In this document: positions 54,851-63,114 of the stretch, in pieces
Numbering within the stretch: position 1 is the first letter of the stretch
How the letters are laid out: each line of letters opens with the position of its first letter
DNA from: Archangium violaceum
GTDB taxonomy: Bacteria > Myxococcota > Myxococcia > Myxococcales > Myxococcaceae
DNA: 64,000 nucleotides
Reading direction: 5' to 3'
Assembly (NCBI RefSeq): GCF_016859125.1
Contig: NZ_CP069338.1
Span: 8,061,501 to 8,125,500, forward strand
Translations under genes and position numbers: made by a program
The notes under the pieces: model-generated
Databases searched by the model: none
What the model was told of the DNA's origin: nothing
The model's input: the letters and a program-made list of their open reading frames with translations, nothing else

Positions 54851-54915
54851 AGGTGGCAGCCTGGAAAACTCCGTAGGGACGCCAGCCCCATGGCTGGTGT
54901 AGAGAGGGGCCGCAC

Positions 54916-55407
54916 ATGCCTCGCTACATCGAAGGTGACTTTCTTCCCCCGAAGGGCCGTTTCGCCATCTGCGTTGCCCGTTTCAACGCGTTCATCACCG
55001 AGGAGCTGGTGAAGGGCGCGGTGGACACGCTGGTACGCCACGGAGTGGCCGACGGGGACATCGACGTCTTCCGCTGCCCCGGCACCTATGAGCTGCCGGC
55101 CCTGACGCGGCGCGTGTCCGAGACGCGCTCCTACGTGGGCATCATCACCCTGGGCGCCGTCATCCGGGGTGGCACGCCGCACTTCGACTACGTGGCGGGT
55201 GAGTGCGCCAAGGGCATCGGCAACGTGGCCTTCACCTCCCAGGCCGCCGTCACCTTCGGCGTGCTGACGTGCGACACGGTGGAGCAGGCCATCGACCGGG
55301 CCGGCGTGAAGGCCGGGAACAAGGGCGCGGAGGCCGCCGCCGCCTGCATCGAGATGGTGAACCTCCACGTCAAGCTCGCCTCCCTGGAAGGGAAGAAGGG
55401 CTCGTAG
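54916..55407 (+). CDS. ribH: 6,7-dimethyl-8-ribityllumazine synthase
   Basis: A 163-residue lumazine synthase: ICVARFNAFITEELVKGA, CPGTYELPALTRR, GAVIRGGTPHFDYVAGE (catalytic His), and FGVLTCDTVEQA. It joins the RibD product with DHBP. Lies between ribBA and nusB, two bases from nusB. Confidence 0.95.
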   Translation: MPRYIEGDFLPPKGRFAICVARFNAFITEELVKGAVDTLVRHGVADGDIDVFRCPGTYELPALTRRVSETRSYVGIITLGAVIRGGTPHFDYVAGECAKGIGNVAFTSQAAVTFGVLTCDTVEQAIDRAGVKAGNKGAEAAAACIEMVNLHVKLASLEGKKGS

Positions 55408-55409
55408 CC

Positions 55410-55829
55410 ATGGGTGCACGCAGAACGGCACGCGAGCGCGCGTTGCAGGCGCTCTATCAGTTGGAGATGACCCCGGGCTCCGTCCACGACGCCCTGGAGG
55501 CCGCCTGGGCCGCCACCGAGGAGGCCCGCAAGGAGGCCGAGGCGGTGAAGTTCGCCCGCGAGCTCGTCGAGGGCGTCATGTCCCACCGGGAGGAGATCGA
55601 CCGGCTCATCGAGCAGCACAGCCACAACTGGCGGTTGGATCGCATGTCCCGTATCGATCGCAACGTGCTGCGCCTGGGCGTCTTCGAGCTGAAGTACCGC
55701 CCGGACATCCCCAAGAAGGTGTCGCTCAACGAGGCCGTGGAGCTGGGCAAGAACTTCGGCACCGAAGAGTCCAGCGCCTTCGTCAACGGGCTGTTGGACC
55801 GCGTGGCCGCGGCGCTGGGGAAGCAGTGA
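55410..55829 (+). CDS. nusB: Transcription antitermination factor NusB
   Basis: A 139-residue helical protein: RRTARERALQALYQLEMTP opening, DRMSRIDRNVLRLGVFELKY and LNEAVELGKNFGTEESSAFVNGLLD. It binds boxA RNA with S10 in rRNA antitermination. ribH-nusB adjacency is common. Its stop overlaps the next start. Confidence 0.95.
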   Translation: MGARRTARERALQALYQLEMTPGSVHDALEAAWAATEEARKEAEAVKFARELVEGVMSHREEIDRLIEQHSHNWRLDRMSRIDRNVLRLGVFELKYRPDIPKKVSLNEAVELGKNFGTEESSAFVNGLLDRVAAALGKQ

Positions 55830-56314
55830 ACGTCGCCGCCTACGATGTCGGCCTCGAGGGGCTGGATTCGCTGGAGGGTGTGGACGCCCTCTGTCTCTTC
55901 GTGGGCGAGGATGACCGTCCCCTGCCGGGCTCGGCCGGCTATGTGGACTGGCGGCTGTGCGGCTCCCTGTCGCGCGTCCTCCAGTCCGGCTTCTTCGTGG
56001 GCGCCCGGGAGGACTCCCTCCTGCTGCCCACCGACGGCCGCTTCCCCGTCCCCCGCATCTTCATCATCGGGCTGGGGCAGCGCCGTGAGCTCGATGCCTC
56101 CTCGCTGGGCGAGGCGCTCGCCAACGCCGGCCGGGTGCTCGCCAAGGCGAAGGTCGAGGCCGTGGCCCTGGAAATCCCGGGTGTTGGCTCCCTGGACGAG
56201 GCCACCCGGGCCTCCGCCCTGACGGACAGGTTCCTTCCCGCCTTCAAGGGGAAGAAGGTCGCCGTCCTGGCGGACAAGGAGCTCGCCCGCCGCCTGCCCG
56301 GCCGCAAGGGCTGA
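55826..56314 (+). CDS. Isolated M17 leucyl-aminopeptidase N-terminal domain protein
   Basis: A 162-residue alpha/beta protein resembling the macrodomain-like N-terminal half of M17 leucyl aminopeptidases (LCLFVGEDDRPLPG, PRIFIIGLGQRRELDA). The metal-binding catalytic half is missing, so it cannot be a peptidase by itself. GTG 55826 overlaps the nusB stop (GTGA). It may be an oligomerisation or regulatory protein. Confidence 0.7.
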   Translation: MNVAAYDVGLEGLDSLEGVDALCLFVGEDDRPLPGSAGYVDWRLCGSLSRVLQSGFFVGAREDSLLLPTDGRFPVPRIFIIGLGQRRELDASSLGEALANAGRVLAKAKVEAVALEIPGVGSLDEATRASALTDRFLPAFKGKKVAVLADKELARRLPGRKG

Positions 56315-56363
56315 AGCTCGCTGGTTTCCGTCGTTCTGCTACGATGGGGGCCGGTTCGACCGA

Positions 56364-56738
56364 ATGAAGTTCAAGATCCTGATCGTGGAGGATTCCAAGG
56401 TCTCGCGGGAGTTGATTGCCGCGACGGTGGAGTCCATCTCCGGTCTGGAGGCCTTCGCCACCAGCAGCGGTTTCGAGGCCCTCAAGCTCCTGCCCCGCCA
56501 CCGGTTCGATCTCATCATCACCGACATCAACATGCCGGACATCAACGGGCTGGAGCTCATCAACTTCGTCAAGAAGAACCCGAACTACCGCGACACGCCG
56601 TTGTTCATCGTCACCACCGAGGGCCGTGAGAAGGATCGCGACCGCGGGCTGGCGCTGGGCGCGGCCGAGTACCTCATCAAGCCCTTCTCTCCGCAGAGCC
56701 TGGAAGGGCTCGTGCGCCGCTACCTGAAGCTCGCGTGA
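56364..56738 (+). CDS. CheY-like response regulator
   Basis: A 124-residue receiver with ILIVEDSKVSRE, phospho-Asp in LIITDINMPDINGLEL, Thr in LFIVTTEGRE and Lys in YLIKPFSP. Complete CheY fold with no output. Its stop overlaps the cheA start, so it is the first gene of the operon and the natural phosphate target of the kinase next to it. Confidence 0.9.
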   Translation: MKFKILIVEDSKVSRELIAATVESISGLEAFATSSGFEALKLLPRHRFDLIITDINMPDINGLELINFVKKNPNYRDTPLFIVTTEGREKDRDRGLALGAAEYLIKPFSPQSLEGLVRRYLKLA

Positions 56739-59059
56739 ACCAGGCCGGAAAAGCACTCGCGGAGTTCGTCGCCGAGGGGACGGAGATCCTCGAGACCCTG
56801 GGCAGGGATCTGCTCGTGCTGGATCAACAGCGCGGGGCGGACCCGGAGCCGGATCTCATCAACGGCATCTTCCGGGCGGCGCACTCGCTCAAGGGCCTGT
56901 CGGCGCTCTTCGGGCAGGAGCGCATCTCCAAGCTGGCCCACCAGACCGAGGACCTGTTGGATCGGCTCCGGCTGGGCAAGCTGTCGCTGGACGATCAGGT
57001 CCTGGACACCCTCATCGAGGCGCTGGACGTGCTCCAGGCGCTGCTCGCGGAGGCGTCCCGGGAGGAGACCTCGGCCGGGTTGAGCGAGCGTGTGTTGGAG
57101 CTGGGCACGCGGCTGGCCAACCAGGGCGTCGCGGCGGCGGCCATCGAGGAGGATCCGCTCGACCGGCTGGAGCTGGATCCTCAGGTGCGGGCCGTCTTCA
57201 CCGAGTACGAGGAGCACCGCCTGCGCGAGAACGTCCGCCGCGGCGTGGCCCTCTACCGCATCCGCGCCGCGTTCGATCTCTCCGACTTCGACACGGGGCT
57301 CGCCGATCTCAACTCGCGCCTCAAGCCGCTGGGCGAGGTCGTCAGCACGTTGCCCTCGTCGGAGCCGGGTGGGCTCTCGGGCATCGCGTTCGATCTCATC
57401 TTCGGCGCCAAGGTGCCGGAGTCGGAGCTGGCGGCGAAGCTCCAGGGCACGCCCGCGCAGCTCTTCGCGCTCAAGGCCCGCCCGCCCGCCACGACCACCG
57501 CGCGGGCCGCTCCGGCGCCCGCTCCCGTGGCGCAATCCGTGGCCCAGGTCGTCCAGCCCACCGAGCCCGCCGAGGCTCCCGCTCCTCCCAAGAGGAAGCG
57601 CAAGCCGAAGACGCCCAAGGCGAGCGCGGAGACTCCGTCCGGGAGCGGGTCGGAGCCGGTGGCTTCCACTCCCAGGGCCCCGGGCCTGCGCGCGGTCGAG
57701 CCGGACATCGAGCCGGAGTCCGCGCAGGAATCGCTGGCATTGCAGGGTGAGTCGTCGCGGTCCGAGCTGTCCGGGCCTCCAGTGCGCACGCTGACGGATG
57801 AGCCAGTGGGCGTTCGGGGCCCCCGGACGGAGGCCGAGTCGGCGCGCTCGCTCACCCAGACGGTCCGGGTGGACATCAGCCGGTTGGACGCGCTGATGAA
57901 CACCGTGGGAGAGCTGCTGCTCATCAAGGCCAACCTGCAGCGCATGGCGGAGAACGCGCGCCAGCAGGAGGGCGTGGTGGCGCACTCCAAGCTGTGGGGC
58001 CAGGAGCTGTCTCGCGAGACGCGGCAGCTCGAGCGCAAGCTGGACGCGCTCCAGCAGGGCCTGCTCGAGGCGCGCATGGTGCCGGTGGGCCAGGTGTTCG
58101 ACAGGCTCGCCCGGCTGGTGCGCCGCATCGCCCGGGAGGCGGGCAAGGAGATCGACTTCATCATCGGCGGCGGCGACGTGGAGCTGGACAAGCTCATCGT
58201 CGAGGAGCTGAGCGATCCGCTGATGCACATCATCCGCAACGCCATCGACCATGGCGCGGAGTCGCCGGAGGTCCGGCAGGCGGCGGGCAAGCCGAGGCGG
58301 GCGAGGGTGTCGCTGCGCGCGGAGCAGAAGGGCAACCACGTCGTCATCGAGGTGAGCGACGACGGGGCGGGCATCGACGAGGTGGGCGTGCGCGAGACGG
58401 CCCTGCGCAAGGGGCTCATCACCGAGGCGCAGGCGCGGGAGATGAGCCGGCGCGAGCTGCTCAACCTCATCTTCCTGCCGGGGTTCTCCACCGCCCGCAG
58501 TGTGTCCGAGCTGTCCGGCCGGGGCGTGGGCCTGGACGTGGTGAAGAACAACATCGGCAACCTGTCCGGCATCATCGACGTGTGGAGCGAGCGCGGGCAG
58601 GGCACGGCCTTCCACATCACGCTGCCCGTCACCCTGGCGATCATCCGGGCCCTGGTGGTGGGCGTGAGCGGGCGCACCTACGCGGTGCCGCTCAACAGCG
58701 TGCTGGAGATCCTCTCCGTGAAGCCCTCGGAGATCCGCACGGTGGAGCGGCGCGAGGTGCTGGACGTGCGTGGCACCACGCTGCCCCTCATGCGCCTGGC
58801 GCGGGTGTTCAACCATCCCGAGCGCCAGAACGACCGGCACTTCGTGGTGGTGGCGGGGCTGGCGCAGGAGCGGCTGGGCATCGCCGTGGACGAGCTCCAG
58901 GGCCAGCAGGACATCGTCGTCAAGTCGCTGGGAGGCCGCCTGCAGGGCGTGCGAGGGATCTCGGGAGCGGCCGACCTGGCCAACCGGCGCACCGTGCTGG
59001 TGCTGGATGTGGGTGCCTTGCTCGAGGAGGGGATGAGCCTGGAACGACGCCGGGCTTAA
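56735..59059 (+). CDS. cheA: Chemotaxis histidine kinase CheA
   Basis: A 774-residue kinase: HPt domain with phospho-His in IFRAAHSLKGLSAL near residue 50, a long Ala/Pro-rich linker (about 245-365), dimerisation helices, HATPase with HIIRNAIDHGAES, DDGAGIDEVG, FLPGFSTA and GRGVGLDVVKNNIG, and a C-terminal CheW-like domain (TYAVPLNSVLEIL). GTG 56735 overlaps the cheY stop. It phosphorylates CheY and CheB in this cluster; a receptor is not seen in the window. Confidence 0.93.
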   Translation: MNQAGKALAEFVAEGTEILETLGRDLLVLDQQRGADPEPDLINGIFRAAHSLKGLSALFGQERISKLAHQTEDLLDRLRLGKLSLDDQVLDTLIEALDVLQALLAEASREETSAGLSERVLELGTRLANQGVAAAAIEEDPLDRLELDPQVRAVFTEYEEHRLRENVRRGVALYRIRAAFDLSDFDTGLADLNSRLKPLGEVVSTLPSSEPGGLSGIAFDLIFGAKVPESELAAKLQGTPAQLFALKARPPATTTARAAPAPAPVAQSVAQVVQPTEPAEAPAPPKRKRKPKTPKASAETPSGSGSEPVASTPRAPGLRAVEPDIEPESAQESLALQGESSRSELSGPPVRTLTDEPVGVRGPRTEAESARSLTQTVRVDISRLDALMNTVGELLLIKANLQRMAENARQQEGVVAHSKLWGQELSRETRQLERKLDALQQGLLEARMVPVGQVFDRLARLVRRIAREAGKEIDFIIGGGDVELDKLIVEELSDPLMHIIRNAIDHGAESPEVRQAAGKPRRARVSLRAEQKGNHVVIEVSDDGAGIDEVGVRETALRKGLITEAQAREMSRRELLNLIFLPGFSTARSVSELSGRGVGLDVVKNNIGNLSGIIDVWSERGQGTAFHITLPVTLAIIRALVVGVSGRTYAVPLNSVLEILSVKPSEIRTVERREVLDVRGTTLPLMRLARVFNHPERQNDRHFVVVAGLAQERLGIAVDELQGQQDIVVKSLGGRLQGVRGISGAADLANRRTVLVLDVGALLEEGMSLERRRA

Positions 59060-59093
59060 TGCCTCCGGCCGTGGGGCTGCTATCCTCCATCCC

Positions 59094-59657
59094 GTGCCTT
59101 CCCTGTCCGTTCTGCTCGACAGCTTCTTCTACCGTCCGGATGAGGACATCGGTCCCATCCAGGAGCTGGTGGCCGGTACCGACGAGACCGTCGAGCCCGT
59201 CCCCGAGGAGATCCCCGAGGAGTATCTGGCCTTCCAGCTGGAGGGTGAGCACTACGCGGTGCCCATCCACGGCGTGAGGGAGATCGTCAAGGTTCCGCCG
59301 CTCACCGAGGTGCCGCGTGCCGCGCCCAACCTGCTCGGCATCATGTACCTGCGGGGCGAAGTCTTGCCCGTGTATGACATCAAGGTGAAGCTGCGGTTGT
59401 CTGACAAGGCGCAGGTGGTGGCGGGTCCGGACGCGCCCGAGCCTCCGCGGGGCTCGCGCATCATCGTGGTGCAGACGGCGGACGGGCTGGCGGGCATCTG
59501 GGTGGACGCTGTCTCCGAAGTGGTCCGGTTGAGGCCCTCGATGTTGGAGCTGGCCCCTCCGGGAGTAGGGGGCGGGGAACGGGATTGTGTGGTGGGGTTG
59601 GGGCGGCGCAAACAGCAGCTCTTCATCCTGCTCGACATCTGGCAGGCCCTCGCATGA
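59094..59657 (+). CDS. cheW: CheW adaptor (first copy)
   Basis: A 187-residue CheW: core YLAFQLEGEHYAVPIHGVRE, PRAAPNLLGIMYLRGEVLPV and GIWVDAVSEVVRL. An acidic N-terminal extension of about 40 residues precedes it. GTG 59094. It couples receptors to CheA. Its stop overlaps the next cheW. Confidence 0.88.
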   Translation: MPSLSVLLDSFFYRPDEDIGPIQELVAGTDETVEPVPEEIPEEYLAFQLEGEHYAVPIHGVREIVKVPPLTEVPRAAPNLLGIMYLRGEVLPVYDIKVKLRLSDKAQVVAGPDAPEPPRGSRIIVVQTADGLAGIWVDAVSEVVRLRPSMLELAPPGVGGGERDCVVGLGRRKQQLFILLDIWQALA

Positions 59658-60262
59658 GACAGCGCTTCAATGTCCTGACGCAGCTCACGCAGTCCATGGC
59701 CGACGAGATGGCCGCGGCGGAGAGGGATCCGCTCGTGCAGCTGTGCGCCTTCTTCGTGGGGCCCGAGGAGTACGCGGTGGACATCCGGCGGATGGAGGAG
59801 GCCCTCCAGCCCCAGCGCATCACCCCCATCCGCGGCGCGCCGCCCTTCATCGAGGGCATCATCCGCCTGCGGGGCTCCATCATCCCCGTCGTGGATCTGC
59901 GCAAGCGGCTGCTCGGCATCGAGGCCCCGGTGGACACGCCCAAGACGCGGATGTTGGTGTGCTGGCTGGGCCGCAAGCGCGTGGCCTTCACCGTGGATCG
60001 CGTCTCCGAGGTGGTGCGGCTGCGGCGCAGTGAGATCAAACCCGCTCCGGCCATTGGCGCGGTGGGCCCGGCGCCCTTCGTGGTGGGGGTGTACGGCGAG
60101 CCGGAGAAGGGCGAGCAGGACAAGCGCGAGCCGGACAGGCGCGAGGGCGACAAGCGCGAGCAGGAGAAGCACGGACAGGGGCGGCTCAAGCTGCTGCTGG
60201 ACGTGAAGGCGCTGCTGCTGGCGGAGATGGTGCGCGACGGCGGCCGGAGGATGAACGGATGA
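59654..60262 (+). CDS. cheW: CheW adaptor with charged insertion (second copy)
   Basis: A 202-residue CheW: core LCAFFVGPEEYAVDIRRMEE, FIEGIIRLRGSIIPVVDLRKR and FTVDRVSEVVRLRRSE. Near the C-terminus a run of about 28 charged residues (EKGEQDKREPDRREGDKREQ and on) interrupts the last strand region. Start ATG 59654 overlaps the first cheW stop. Two different CheW copies may allow arrays of mixed geometry. Confidence 0.87.
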   Translation: MRQRFNVLTQLTQSMADEMAAAERDPLVQLCAFFVGPEEYAVDIRRMEEALQPQRITPIRGAPPFIEGIIRLRGSIIPVVDLRKRLLGIEAPVDTPKTRMLVCWLGRKRVAFTVDRVSEVVRLRRSEIKPAPAIGAVGPAPFVVGVYGEPEKGEQDKREPDRREGDKREQEKHGQGRLKLLLDVKALLLAEMVRDGGRRMNG

Positions 60263-62235
60263 GCGAGGAGGGGCGGAACGCAGAGGAGGCGCGTTACCGG
60301 GCCCTGCTGGAGCTGGATCCCTCCTCCGCGGGCGCGCGGGAGACGCTCGTGGCGGGTCTCCATGACGAGAGCTGGCGGGTGCGCCGCGCGGCGGCCGAGG
60401 GGCTGACCCGGGTGCCGGAGCGCGAGGTGGTGGTGGAGCGGCTCATCTCCGTATTGGGAGAGCGGGACGAGACGGGCGCGCGCAACGCGGCGGCGGAGTC
60501 CCTGGCGGGCATGGGTCTGGCGGCGGTGGAGCCCCTGGTGCGGCTGCTCGGGCACGCGGATCCGGATCAGCGCAAGTTCGCCGCGGACATCCTGGGCCAG
60601 CTGAAGCTCGCGGAGGCGGAAGAGGCCCTGGTGAAGGCGATGCTGGAGGACGTGGATCTCAATGTCCGCGTGGCCGCGGCGGAGGCGCTGGGCCACGTGG
60701 GCGGCAAGGTCGCGGCCCGCGCCCTGGAGCGCACCCTGCACGATCCCGAGCCGTTGCTGCAGCTGAGCGCGCTGGAGTCGCTCGCGTTGCTGCGCCACCC
60801 GCCGCCGTTGCCCGAGCTGGTGCGGCTGTTGGGCAACCCGATGCTCAAGCGCAGTGCCTATCGGGTGCTGGGCCTCATTCCCCAGGTGGCGGCCACGGAG
60901 CTGGTGTGCCGGGGACTGGGTGCGGAGTCGCGCTCCACCCGCGAGGCGGCACTGGTGGCGCTGGGCACCCAGGCGGGCCTGTCCGAGCCCTCCCAGCGGA
61001 CCGAGATGGACGCGGCGGTGCGGCTGGCGCTCAAGCGGCTGCCCGAGGCGGTGGGCTGGGTGGCCAGCGCGCTGGAGTCCGATGATCTCGAGCTGCGGGC
61101 CGGAGCGCTCGTCGCGGCGGCGGCCCTGCGCGAGCCCCAGCTGGCCCCGCTGGTGGCGGAGGTGGCGCAGGAGGAGCGGCTGGTGCCCGAGGTGATGCGC
61201 ACGCTGGCGCATTTCGGTCCGGAGACGGGGCGCGAGCTGCTGGCGAGCATGGATCGGCTGTCCTTCCCGGCGCGCGAGGTGGCGGGGCTCGTGCTGGTGG
61301 AGATGGTGGACGCCACATACGTGCCCGAGCTCGTTCAGATGCTCGACTGGGGCGAGCTGGATTTGAAGGCGGTGGCGGTGCAGGGGCTCGGACGGACGCG
61401 CTCGTTGGAGGCGGTGGAGCCGCTGGCGCAGTTGTTGGATCATCCGGAGCTGGCCGGGCCGGCGGTGCGCGCGCTGGTGACGCTGGCCGGCAGCTTTCCG
61501 AAGCAGGTGGCCCAGGCGCTGGAGTCGGCGCTGGAGCGCGGGGCGGAGCCGGTGGTGCTGAGCGCGCTGGTTCGGGTGGGTGGGACGGCCATGCTGCCCC
61601 TGGTGCGGCGGACCGCGCGGGAGGGCTCGGTGGCCTTGCGTGCCACCGCCGTGGAGGTGCTGGCCGCGGTGGAGCCTTCCGGGGGCCTGGAGCTGGCGCG
61701 GGTGGCGCTGGAGGACGAGTCCTCGAGGGTGCGCGCCGCGGCGGTGCGGGTGCTGGGCCAGGTGGGGGATGCCAGGATGTCGGGGTTGCTGAAGCGGGCC
61801 CTCGCCGACGAGGCCCTGGAGGTACGGCTCGCCGCCCTGGAGGCGGTGGGGGAGTGCGGGGCCGTGGAGCAGGTGGCGGAGCTGGAGTCGCTGGTGCGGC
61901 ATGAGGACGGGGCCATCGCCTTCCGGGCGGTGCGCTCCCTGGCGAGGCTGGGCTCGCTGCGGGACGAGGTGCTCCGGAGCGCGGTGTCCCATGGAGACCA
62001 TGAGGTGGTGAAGGCGGCGCTGCTTGCGGGCGCGGCCTCGGCCGAGGGGGTGTCGCTGGCGGTGGGGCTGCTCGGCCACGCGAATTGGGACGTGAGGGCC
62101 GCGGCGGCGCGGATCCTGGGAGCCTCTGGCGGGCGCGAGTGCCTGCCGGCGACCCGGGCCGCGCTGGCGGCGGAGACGGATGCTCTGGCTCGCCGCGCGC
62201 TGGTGGACGCGGTGGAGCGGTTGTCGGGACGCTGA
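60259..62235 (+). CDS. HEAT-repeat protein of the che cluster
   Basis: A 658-residue solenoid of about 20 HEAT/PBS-lyase-type repeats (for example VRRAAAEGLTRV, VRVAAAEALGHVGG, VRAAAVRVLGQVGD, VRAAAARILGASGG). No catalytic domain. Such proteins are scaffolds for protein contacts. It overlaps the cheW stop and precedes cheR, so it is a bona fide member of this chemosensory unit. Confidence 0.88.
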   Translation: MSEEGRNAEEARYRALLELDPSSAGARETLVAGLHDESWRVRRAAAEGLTRVPEREVVVERLISVLGERDETGARNAAAESLAGMGLAAVEPLVRLLGHADPDQRKFAADILGQLKLAEAEEALVKAMLEDVDLNVRVAAAEALGHVGGKVAARALERTLHDPEPLLQLSALESLALLRHPPPLPELVRLLGNPMLKRSAYRVLGLIPQVAATELVCRGLGAESRSTREAALVALGTQAGLSEPSQRTEMDAAVRLALKRLPEAVGWVASALESDDLELRAGALVAAAALREPQLAPLVAEVAQEERLVPEVMRTLAHFGPETGRELLASMDRLSFPAREVAGLVLVEMVDATYVPELVQMLDWGELDLKAVAVQGLGRTRSLEAVEPLAQLLDHPELAGPAVRALVTLAGSFPKQVAQALESALERGAEPVVLSALVRVGGTAMLPLVRRTAREGSVALRATAVEVLAAVEPSGGLELARVALEDESSRVRAAAVRVLGQVGDARMSGLLKRALADEALEVRLAALEAVGECGAVEQVAELESLVRHEDGAIAFRAVRSLARLGSLRDEVLRSAVSHGDHEVVKAALLAGAASAEGVSLAVGLLGHANWDVRAAAARILGASGGRECLPATRAALAAETDALARRALVDAVERLSGR

Positions 62236-62256
62236 GTCGCGGAGGCCTCGGGGGTG

Positions 62257-63114
62257 ATGCCTTTCGATACAGGCAAGCCGGAGATGACCGCGGAGGAGTT
62301 CCGCCTGCTGCGGGACTTCGTGTATGGCCATTGCGGCATCCTCGTGCGTGACGACATGAAGTTCGTCATGCAGCGGCGGCTGTGGCCACGTCTGGAGGCG
62401 TTGGGACTGGCGGACTTCAGCGCCTACTACCGCTACCTGCGCTTCGATGCCCAGCGCCGCGCCGAGCTGGAGACGGCCATCGAGGCGCTCACCACGCACG
62501 AGACGTACTTCTTCCGCGAGCCGCGCCAGCTCAAGGCCTTCTCCGAGGAAGTACTTCCGCAGCTGGAGCGGCGCAACGCGCGCACGAAGCGGCTGCGCAT
62601 CTGGTCCGCGGGGTGCTCGTCCGGGGAGGAGGCCTACACGGTGGCCATGCTCCTCAAGGACAGCGGGCGCTTCGAGGGCTGGGACGTGGAGGTGCATGGC
62701 ACGGACATCTCGCGCCGGGTGCTGGTCGCCGCGCGCGCGGGCGAGTACGGGCCGAGCGCGCTCCGGGCCACGCCTCCGGACAAGATCGCCCGCTATTTCA
62801 TCCACGTGGGGCCCAACCGGGTGCGCGTTCGCGACGACGTGCGCGCCTGGGTGACCTTCGGCCACCACAACCTGCAGGAGCCCGATTCGGGGCAGATCGG
62901 CTCCCGCATGGACGTCGTCTTCTGTCGCAACGTGATGATCTACTTCGACACGCCCGCGCGGCAGCGGGTGCTGCGCCTCATCTACGACAAGCTGGTGCCC
63001 GGGGGTTATCTGCTGCTGGGGCACTCGGAGAACCTCATCAACCTGAGCGCGGACTTCGAGTTGGTGCACCTGCGCAGTGATCTCGTCTACCGCAAGCCGG
63101 AGGGGGGCCTGTGA
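62257..63114 (+). CDS. cheR: Chemoreceptor methyltransferase CheR
   Basis: A 285-residue SAM enzyme: N-terminal helices (EEFRLLRDFVYGHCGILV), TTHETYFFREPRQL, SAM site IWSAGCSSGEEAYTVAMLL, GTDISRRVLVAAR and VVFCRNVMIYFD. ATG 62257 (GTG 62254 just before). It methylates receptor glutamates. Its stop overlaps cheB. Confidence 0.93.
   Translation: MPFDTGKPEMTAEEFRLLRDFVYGHCGILVRDDMKFVMQRRLWPRLEALGLADFSAYYRYLRFDAQRRAELETAIEALTTHETYFFREPRQLKAFSEEVLPQLERRNARTKRLRIWSAGCSSGEEAYTVAMLLKDSGRFEGWDVEVHGTDISRRVLVAARAGEYGPSALRATPPDKIARYFIHVGPNRVRVRDDVRAWVTFGHHNLQEPDSGQIGSRMDVVFCRNVMIYFDTPARQRVLRLIYDKLVPGGYLLLGHSENLINLSADFELVHLRSDLVYRKPEGGL

Noticed and set aside
59623-63069. A 1148-codon open frame on the minus strand opposite the che genes
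   Set aside because: It runs antisense through cheW, the HEAT gene and cheR; its translation is His/Arg/Gln/Leu-rich with no recognisable domain, and all plus-strand genes are well supported.
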